A stretch of 11,068 bases of DNA, from NCBI GenBank assembly GCA_938024025.1, contig CALJBY010000191.1:1-11068 (forward strand), read 5' to 3'. Origin of the DNA: an uncultured bacterium (lineage in GTDB: Bacteria > Desulfobacterota > WTBG01). The notes beneath the pieces were generated by a model, which had not been told where the DNA came from, did no database searches, and worked only from the letters and a program-made list of their open reading frames with translations. Shown piece by piece: positions 5,515 to 11,068 of this stretch. How positions within the stretch are numbered: the first letter of the stretch is position 1; each line of letters starts with the position of its first letter. The position numbers and the translations under genes are program-made.

Positions 5515-8500
5515 CAGTTCTCCCGGTACGTACAATCAGGATAGGGGCAATCCTTCCCTCCTCCCCTGCTCCCACCGGATATATCCCCTGCCTTCCCCCG
5601 GGCGATCTCGCCAATACAGTTTATTACCTCTTCCTCAAACGCACGTATCTCATCTCTCGTAACAGACCATTCCTCCGGCTCACGGCCACACTCCTCCATG
5701 ATTTTGATAATGAGCCTTATCGTACCTTCATTACTCCTCTTCAGTACCGCAAGGGCGTAAGCCATTAACTGCATCGCATAACGCTTTTTGTCTATCTCCC
5801 TCCCCGCAGCATATTTATAATCCACAACGGTCCACACCCCCTTGACATCGCGGTACAAAAGGTCAATAGCACCCTGCACTACAGCCGTAACGGAAGAGCG
5901 TGCATCGTGCAGCCTCAGGGTAAAAGGGATTTCTCTCAGCACATACTCTTCCCTGCTGCTTACGAGGGAATTTCCCAAATCACTGCTTAAAAAAGAGCGA
6001 ACCATTCCCTTGAGCTTCTCTATTTCACCACGGTCTGATGTAACTCCCTGTCTCAACAAGAGACGTTCAATCTCCTCCTCACGGTGAGCGCCATCACGTG
6101 TAAGGTTGATATGTTTTAAGACAAAGTGCACCATGTTCCCCCGGGCGAGGTCACTCAGGGCCTGACCTCTTTTACCCTGCCCCCCCCTGTTCTCTCTTCT
6201 TCCTGTCCCTGCTATGCGTTCATCCAGCCCCAGGCGGTGCAGATAGTAAAATCTTTGCGGGCATACCATATAATCACTGAGCGCCGTCACCGTAATGTAC
6301 ACTTCCTCTGCAGGACAATCGGTATAACAACAAGACTGGTTCAGGATTTTCCTGGCTCGTGCCTCAGTTCCCTTGTCTGCATGTACGTTCACCTCTGCCA
6401 GGCGTTTATATCCCGGTTCATACTGATAGAGGGTTTTCGGATGCGTTGGTACACGCTCGCCAATCTCCTCCTCAGGCAACATACACACGAGTTCCGGATG
6501 AGCCACGAGAAACCGGTCGAGCCATCCCCGCCAGCATTCCCCACCCTTCTTACCAGACTTCTCACCTGACACAATCAGATAGTCACGCGCCCTTGTGGCA
6601 GCAACATACAGTAACCGCTTTGATTCCGCATAGTCCTTGCTTATCTTGAGCTGTGTGATCTCCCGATAGCTCATGGTCGTTTCATAGGATACATTCCCTT
6701 CATGATAAAATTTCATGGCCATCCCTTTTGATTCATCAAAAATGATGGGATCAAACTGCTGCTGTAAAGAATGTCCCATGTCGGGGATGAAAACTATTGG
6801 GAACTCAAGCCCTTTAGCTTGATGAATGGTCATCAGTTTCACCACATTAGCATTTTCCAGGACAATTTGGGCCTCCGCTTCCAATGAATCACCTTCAACC
6901 AGTGTGAGGAGATACCCTATGAAATCCCTGAGTAAACCTGTCTCTTTTCTGCTAAAGCGACGTGCCACTTCAATCAGCTTTCTAATATTAGCAACTTTCT
7001 GCTCACCCTGGAAAGTCGTGAGCATTACGGCATCATAGTGGGTGGTTTGAACAATTTTCTCAATCAGTTCAGCGGGGGAACGCCTATCCCTTTCCCCCCT
7101 AATAGCGTTAAAAATACATAAAAAATTGCTTATATTATAATTATCTTCGTCAGTAATACTCGATTGTACTTTAATAAATTGGTCTTCAAGTACCCTGGCC
7201 GTCACCGGCTTTTCTGCTTTTCCCACACCGCTCAATAGCCAGTAGAGGGTTTCGTCTGAAATCCCAACGAGGGGAGACCTCAGTATTCCCACAAGGGCAA
7301 TTTCATCACTTTCCCCGTCAAGGTATTTCAAAAAATTGATAATGTCCTTGATTTCCTGACAGCCAAAAAATCCTCGTCCCTTAACCACGTAATAGGGAAT
7401 AGCCCTCCGTCTCAATTCACGTTCATAGAGCTTAACATGGGTAAACCGGCGGAAGAGGATAGCGATGTCGGAAAAATCAGGATGTGGTTTTCGTGTTTCC
7501 CTTCCACTCCCATCCCGCTCATACACTGACAGTGCACTTTCAGGGTCCACTATCCCTAAGATTCTTCTGCTTACGGCCGCGGCTTCTATGCTTCTCTTCC
7601 GCTCACTCCCCTGCCCTCTCCCGATGGTAATCAACTCAACACGGGGCCCTTCATCCATTACCTCCCGTTGACAGAGCTGGTGGTCATCGTGGTTAAAGGC
7701 AACCTCATACCCTTCCGTACCATCCTGCATGATACCGCTGAAAAATCTGTTGCAAAACAGCACAATACCGTGATGAGAGCGAAAGTTTTCACTCAAAGAA
7801 AAGCTTTGACCTCCCGTCTCTTCCCTTGCTAGGTACGTCTGCACTTCTCGAAAGACCCCTACATCAGCGCCTCGAAATGAGTAAATGGACTGCTTGGGAT
7901 CACCGACAATATATAACTTCTGCGGATGCAGGCTCAGTACATCGTGATAAGCCTCGTGATCGCCAACAAGATAATCCCTCCCCATATCTTCAGCAAGATA
8001 ATAGACAATCTCTTTCTGGACCCGATTAGTATCCTGGAACTCGTCAAGCATAATCACCTTAAACCGGCCCTTAAGCTCTCTTCGTATCCCGATGTTAGAG
8101 CGTAACAGGTCCCGTGTCCTCACGAGCAGGTCATCAAAATCGAGAACACCCTGCCTGACCTTCCACTTCTGATAACGTTCGGTAACGTCTTGAAGGAGGT
8201 GCTGAAATCCCTCCAGGCACTCACGGCACAGCACCTGGTAGTAGGCTTCCCCCATCTCTGTGAGACAGTGCAGCAGCTGCTTTTTAAGGGTGCTTACGGC
8301 AAGGGGCCATCTACCCTTGAGATAGGGCTCAAGGGTGAGCAGCAGGCGCCCTCCTTCAACGCTGTTTCCGCCACATCTATCAAAAGTGGTGTGATAGTAC
8401 TGCAGCAGCTCTTTTATAGAAACGTAACTTTTAGCTGACTGCTTAACAGCACCGCTTTCCATTGCTGCATCCAGGCGTGCCAGATCTTCCTGAATGCGGT

Positions 8501-9152
8501 GTATGTTTGTGGAAAGGCATTCTTCTGCCCGTCTATGGTTCTCTTTCAGGAGCTGATTAAGCTCATGCCCGTTCAGGCCGGAACCAGAGAGCTGACGGCA
8601 TACGCTCTGCAAAAAATTTCCGAGCCCTGAAACGCCACGCATACGGGAAAAACCATAATCATAGACGAGCTGCCGTACGACCGGGTCCTTCTTAGACAGC
8701 CCGCTCATGACAACGTCGTTAACAATCTTTTCCAGTTGCTCAGCGATCGCATACTCATCTAAAATAGTAAAGGCAGGATCAACCTGAGCTTCTACAGGAT
8801 GTTCTCTTATAATACCTGCACAGAAACTGTGAATGGTTTTGATAGGAGCCCATTCCAGCTTCCTCAACCGGTCTTTCCAGAAGGTATCACCTTCAGAGGC
8901 ACGCAGTTTGAGCTCAAGTGCTTCCCGCACACGTTTTTTCATCTCAGCTGCTGCCTTTTCCGTAAACGTTATTGCCACAATCCGCTCAATCGGAACAGGT
9001 TCCTTAAAAGACGATTCTCCGGAAATCAATGCACAATACATCTTAACCAGGGCCCGTGTCTTTCCCGAACCTGCCCCTGCAGAAAGACAGATATTCTGAT
9101 TAAGCTGAAAGAGCACTTCCTTCTCGCTATAATAATCCGACCGTACTGTCAT
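5505..9152 (-). CDS. addA: AddA-type UvrD helicase / PD-(D/E)XK nuclease
   Basis: Catalytic subunit of an AddAB helicase-nuclease that unwinds and resects double-strand ends before RecA loading. It has 1215 residues, like B. subtilis AddA (~1230). Superfamily-1A motifs occur in order: Walker A AGAGSGKT (25-32), TFTEKAAAEM, TIHSFC, LDEFQDT (D370-E371), GDPKQSIYSFRGAD (~415), ENFRS, TIHQAKGLEFP (~770) and LLYVAATRARDYL (~850). The C-terminal ~250 residues are a RecB-type nuclease with GAID (~1095), VDYKY (~1110) and QLMAYA. C964 (VCPQRF) plus C1202, C1207 and C1213 form an iron-sulfur pattern of the kind best known from AddB. The start is the ATG at 9152 because AAGGA lies six bases upstream; a GTG at 9155 is badly spaced. 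It follows addB after a 505-bp spacer and overlaps mobA tail-to-tail. Confidence 0.9.
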   Translation of the reverse strand: MTVRSDYYSEKEVLFQLNQNICLSAGAGSGKTRALVKMYCALISGESSFKEPVPIERIVAITFTEKAAAEMKKRVREALELKLRASEGDTFWKDRLRKLEWAPIKTIHSFCAGIIREHPVEAQVDPAFTILDEYAIAEQLEKIVNDVVMSGLSKKDPVVRQLVYDYGFSRMRGVSGLGNFLQSVCRQLSGSGLNGHELNQLLKENHRRAEECLSTNIHRIQEDLARLDAAMESGAVKQSAKSYVSIKELLQYYHTTFDRCGGNSVEGGRLLLTLEPYLKGRWPLAVSTLKKQLLHCLTEMGEAYYQVLCRECLEGFQHLLQDVTERYQKWKVRQGVLDFDDLLVRTRDLLRSNIGIRRELKGRFKVIMLDEFQDTNRVQKEIVYYLAEDMGRDYLVGDHEAYHDVLSLHPQKLYIVGDPKQSIYSFRGADVGVFREVQTYLAREETGGQSFSLSENFRSHHGIVLFCNRFFSGIMQDGTEGYEVAFNHDDHQLCQREVMDEGPRVELITIGRGQGSERKRSIEAAAVSRRILGIVDPESALSVYERDGSGRETRKPHPDFSDIAILFRRFTHVKLYERELRRRAIPYYVVKGRGFFGCQEIKDIINFLKYLDGESDEIALVGILRSPLVGISDETLYWLLSGVGKAEKPVTARVLEDQFIKVQSSITDEDNYNISNFLCIFNAIRGERDRRSPAELIEKIVQTTHYDAVMLTTFQGEQKVANIRKLIEVARRFSRKETGLLRDFIGYLLTLVEGDSLEAEAQIVLENANVVKLMTIHQAKGLEFPIVFIPDMGHSLQQQFDPIIFDESKGMAMKFYHEGNVSYETTMSYREITQLKISKDYAESKRLLYVAATRARDYLIVSGEKSGKKGGECWRGWLDRFLVAHPELVCMLPEEEIGERVPTHPKTLYQYEPGYKRLAEVNVHADKGTEARARKILNQSCCYTDCPAEEVYITVTALSDYMVCPQRFYYLHRLGLDERIAGTGRRENRGGQGKRGQALSDLARGNMVHFVLKHINLTRDGAHREEEIERLLLRQGVTSDRGEIEKLKGMVRSFLSSDLGNSLVSSREEYVLREIPFTLRLHDARSSVTAVVQGAIDLLYRDVKGVWTVVDYKYAAGREIDKKRYAMQLMAYALAVLKRSNEGTIRLIIKIMEECGREPEEWSVTRDEIRAFEEEVINCIGEIARGKAGDISGGSRGGGKDCPYPDCTYRENCYG

Positions 9153-9157
9153 CACCG

Positions 9158-9163
9158 TTCCTT
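9158..9163 (-). promoter_or_regulatory. Ribosome binding site deciding the addA start
   Basis: On the minus strand AAGGAA (9163-9158) precedes the ATG at 9152-9150, with six bases between AAGGA and the ATG. The alternative GTG directly in front of that ATG would be only three bases away. The start ATG also overlaps by one base the TGA that closes an upstream frame (TGATG). Confidence 0.65.
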
Positions 9164-9175
9164 GCTCGGTTTAGT

Positions 9176-9239
9176 GATGCCCCCGCGCACCCTCGTTACA
9201 TAAGCTTCGCATTTTACCGGGCAGATAGCGCGGGGCATC
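9176..9239. repeat. Long G+C-rich inverted repeat just upstream of addA
   Basis: GATGCCCCCGCGC (9176-9188) faces GCGCGGGGCATC (9228-9239). The 12 bases of the right arm pair with the left arm if one C of the C-run is bulged. The loop is about 39 bases. A competing stem, CCGGG (9217-9221) with CCCGG (9239-9243), overlaps the right arm. The left arm sits 24 bases upstream of the addA start codon, close to its ribosome site, so folding could affect addA translation. No T-tract follows. Confidence 0.55.
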
Positions 9240-9250
9240 CCGGCAGCAAA

Positions 9251-9363
9251 CAAACACCTGTGAAACAGGTGGCTTTGTTTTACCCGGACGGGTGAAACAA
9301 AGAAAGCACGAAAGTGCTGATGTTTCCTTTTGCGATCCCGTGCAAAGCACGGGGTATTCAAAG
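9251..9363. repeat. Array of four tight hairpins (repeat element or structured RNA)
   Basis: Four palindromes follow almost without gaps. (A) CACCTGT/ACAGGTG at 9255-9271, loop GAA, plus flanking CAAA/TTTG. (B) A 13-bp stem, 9273-9285 with 9290-9302, loop GGAC, one G.U pair if read on the plus strand. (C) AGCAC/GTGCT at 9305-9318, loop GAAA (a GNRA tetraloop). (D) CCCGTGC/GCACGGG at 9337-9353, loop AAA, extended by A-T and T.G pairs and by CTTT/AAAG at 9327-9330 and 9360-9363. The wobble pairs in B and D are valid only in plus-strand RNA, a weak hint about the strand. The family is not recognised. It may be a dispersed palindromic repeat or a non-coding RNA. Confidence 0.6.
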
Positions 9364-9425
9364 CAAACAATTACATTTTATTATCTGCTTATCTGTAATT
9401 CTCCAGTTGACACCCCATACGACTG

Positions 9426-9441
9426 TAACTTCTTGAAGTTA
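9426..9441. repeat. Short perfect palindrome
   Basis: TAACTTC (9426-9432) pairs with GAAGTTA (9435-9441) around two bases. It lies in an AT-rich stretch (about 9365-9480) that otherwise shows nothing. It could be a dimeric protein site or an end mark of the neighbouring repeat. It is short enough to be chance. Confidence 0.3.
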
Positions 9442-9489
9442 GGTTCTTACCCAATTAAATCCAAGCATTTCTCTTTCAGATAGGGTGAT

Positions 9490-9541
9490 GGTAGGAGCGG
9501 CTTTAAGCCGCGAATGCATCGCGCATGAATGCGCTCCTACC
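9490..9541. repeat. Inverted pair of GTAG-headed REP elements (BIME-like)
   Basis: Outer arms GGTAGGAGCG (9490-9499) and CGCTCCTACC (9532-9541) are perfect inverses. Each half reads as a REP starting GTAGGAGCG. On the plus strand the stem is GCGGCTT/AAGCCGC (9497-9511); on the minus strand it is GCGCAT/ATGCGC (9534-9521). The inner CGCGA tails pair with each other (9509-9513 with 9519-9523). The two stems differ in sequence but both keep pairing. GTAG-headed REPs of this layout are known substrates of RAYT (REP-associated tyrosine transposase) proteins. A further CAGATAG/CTATCTG pair (9477-9483, 9558-9564) encloses the unit. No RAYT gene is in the window. Confidence 0.75.
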
Positions 9542-9642
9542 GAAATTGCAAACATATCTATCTGGTGAGAAGGTAGCAAGCCAGTTTTCATCCGGGATAC
9601 TGGAGTTATGTGGATAACCAAATTTTATTATTGTTGAATTGT

Positions 9643-9658
9643 GCCGGTAAGCTCCGGC
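9643..9658 (-). other. Hairpin at the addB stop codon
   Basis: GCCGG (9643-9647) pairs with CCGGC (9654-9658), loop of six; on the minus strand the stem starts at the G of the addB TAG stop. The sequence after it is A/T-rich but has no run of T, so it is at best a weak terminator or a 3'-end stabiliser within the addB-addA transcript. Confidence 0.35.
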
Positions 9659-11068
9659 TATGAGCGTTCTCCTCCGTTTATATCGAGTGGCACAAAACGG
9701 CACACCCTGTCGAAGGCACAAAAAGTGCAGTCCTGAGGAGAAATGGAGTAATCACCCGATTTCACTGCCCCGACGATTACCGCGAGCCGATCGAAGAGAT
9801 TCTCCTTGCCCTGTTCTCTGAGTTCCATCCGTTTTTTTAAGTCTTTTTCAAAGAATGGATCCTCGCTTTTAAACACAGCGGGCTTCGTCCGTACGCCTCT
9901 CCTGAAGAGATAAAACGTTCCTTCCATAACGTCGATGGTGTGCTGCCCGGACATGAACTCCTTTGCCGCAGCTAAGTATACGGGAATCTGAAAATGTGCC
10001 GCACCTAATTTCTCCCGTGTCAGGAGATCCTGGTAGTAACGGTCACTCCTGCTATCCTTATAATCAATTATTCTCACCATCTGTGCCCCGCAGTCTATCC
10101 GGTCAACCTTACCCCCCACGACAATCTCATGGTGGTCGAAACCATGGAATACCAGTGCCGGCATAGATTCCGCGGTTTCATTGTCCGGACTATTCCCGAT
10201 GAGCAATTCAAAATAGGTTGGCAACAGCGCTTCATGCTGATAGCGCGATTCCTCTTCAATAAACCGATCCCACAGGGTCGCTGCCTTCCTTTTCCGTATC
10301 TCCCAAAGATCTTTGTTGCCAGTGGTACCCTGCTCCTCCCACTGCTGGTAAACTTCATCAGCCACCTTGTGAATACGGTCCTTTTCCCCTTCAGTCCCAC
10401 GGAGGGGCAGAAGGTTGTCCCGTTTCTGGAGGGTAAAAAATCGTTCCAGCACCGTATGAATAAGGCTTCCCTCATCAGCCCTTTCAATCTCTTCCCCGGG
10501 TATTTTTAAGGGGTATATGTTCAGTACCCGTTCCAGGAAAAATCGAAAAGGACAACCCGCATAACGCTCAAAGTAGGTCGGGCTCCACACACGTCCCGCA
10601 CCCTCCTCGAAGAATGTTTGCAGTTCCTTAAGGAGTGCAGGCCCTGTAAGCATGCCCGTCCACATACTTGCACGCTGTTTCCTTCGTGCCACATCCTCTT
10701 CTAAAAAAAAGAGTTCCCTCGTTTTCTCAACTTCAGCACAGTAAAATATTTTTTTAAACGCACCTCTCGATCGACCCTGCTCCATTACACGATTAAAGAG
10801 GGCGGCAGTAAGGGCTTTCTCCTCTCCCGCACCACTACCGGTCTCACCCGGTTCGCCTGCAAACGGGCTCCAGATGGTGAGGGCGAGCCGATTTTCTATT
10901 TCCTCTTCTTCATAACACTCGGTCAAGGGAGGAACAATGAGCCCCGGATCAGTCTTCACCGTAGCATGATCATGTCCACCGAGCAGGCGTATCACCTCAC
11001 TTACGTAGAATGACGGTAAAGCAGGGCATCCCCGTGCATCTATCTGGCTATAACTGAGATAGAGCCTT
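9658..11068 (-). CDS. addB: AddB-type nuclease subunit, C-terminal part (runs off window)
   Basis: The frame is open to the right edge, so the 469 residues seen are only the C-terminal part of a protein that is usually ~1000-1200 residues. A GTG at 10995 is not a credible start because codons upstream continue with the helicase-like RLYLSYSQIDARG...PSFYVSEVIRL. The end is a PD-(D/E)XK nuclease: GSLIHTVLERFF, GGKVDRID, IIDYKD and FQIPVYLAAA supply the H, D, D-x-K and Q positions. The iron-sulfur staple is C in AGCPFRFF (codon at 10554-10552) plus CTFCAFDRVC near the end (C-x2-C-x5-C), as in AddB. With AddA downstream on the same strand this forms an addB-addA cluster in the usual order. The spacing is unusual: 505 bp of palindromes rather than a short gap. 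Confidence 0.85.
   Translation of the reverse strand, partial: RLYLSYSQIDARGCPALPSFYVSEVIRLLGGHDHATVKTDPGLIVPPLTECYEEEEIENRLALTIWSPFAGEPGETGSGAGEEKALTAALFNRVMEQGRSRGAFKKIFYCAEVEKTRELFFLEEDVARRKQRASMWTGMLTGPALLKELQTFFEEGAGRVWSPTYFERYAGCPFRFFLERVLNIYPLKIPGEEIERADEGSLIHTVLERFFTLQKRDNLLPLRGTEGEKDRIHKVADEVYQQWEEQGTTGNKDLWEIRKRKAATLWDRFIEEESRYQHEALLPTYFELLIGNSPDNETAESMPALVFHGFDHHEIVVGGKVDRIDCGAQMVRIIDYKDSRSDRYYQDLLTREKLGAAHFQIPVYLAAAKEFMSGQHTIDVMEGTFYLFRRGVRTKPAVFKSEDPFFEKDLKKRMELREQGKENLFDRLAVIVGAVKSGDYSISPQDCTFCAFDRVCRFVPLDINGGERS

Noticed and set aside
9251..9363. CRISPR array
   Set aside because: The hairpins differ from one another in sequence and there are no regularly spaced identical repeats or spacers.
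9152..9370. 72-codon frame as a protein gene
   Set aside because: TTG start without an SD and with a TAA just upstream; the codons run through inverted repeats, so the sequence is better explained as a palindromic element.
9439..9721. Two 60-72-codon minus-strand frames in the REP region
   Set aside because: They cross the REP pair and the addB stop, lack ribosome sites and resemble no protein.
10995..10997. GTG as the start of addB
   Set aside because: In-frame codons upstream continue to the window edge with AddB-like sequence, so the gene is partial and begins outside.

Overview
The window looks like a stretch of chromosome from a Gram-negative bacterium. It encodes a lipoprotein whose lipobox is followed by Ala (outer-membrane type). 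It also encodes an AddAB-type rather than RecBCD-type recombination nuclease, a molybdenum-cofactor enzyme and the rRNA methyltransferase RlmN. Most of the window is of moderate G+C, but the first ~360 bases are about 30% G+C. I cannot fix the taxon: anaerobic lineages such as Desulfobacterota or anammox Planctomycetota would fit, but that is a low-confidence guess.

Layout, left to right. 1-221 (-): N-terminus of an unrecognised AT-rich gene (one membrane anchor, then a charged helix), cut by the window edge. 222-484: gene-free, with an abrupt composition change near 360. 485-2182 (-): CPA2-type cation:proton antiporter with a C-terminal CBS pair; it has Asn-Asn where I expect the Asp-Asp ion site. 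2183-2583: divergent intergenic region with hairpins, a good sigma70-like promoter for rlmN and a degenerate 9-bp tandem repeat. 2584-3624 (+): rlmN. 3721-4653 (-): LysM lipoprotein with its own near-consensus promoter. 4654-4881: divergent region with four hairpins, one showing a Shine-Dalgarno sequence in its loop. 4882-5514 (+): mobA, overlapping tail-to-tail by 10 bp with addA. 5505-9152 (-): addA helicase-nuclease. 9153-9657: 505-bp palindrome-rich spacer. 9658-11068 (-): C-terminal 469 residues of AddB, continuing past the right edge.

How the genes relate. AddB and AddA together form the double-strand-break resection helicase-nuclease; both have a PD-(D/E)XK nuclease site and a four-cysteine iron-sulfur pattern. 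The other genes are single housekeeping or envelope genes in alternating orientations and do not form one pathway.

The most unusual part is the addB-addA spacer. It holds a 12-13-bp inverted repeat, a run of four tight hairpins with 3-4-base loops, and a pair of GTAG-headed REP elements in inverted orientation. It could be an inserted repeat family, a structured RNA, or both. No complete new system can be demonstrated from this window alone.
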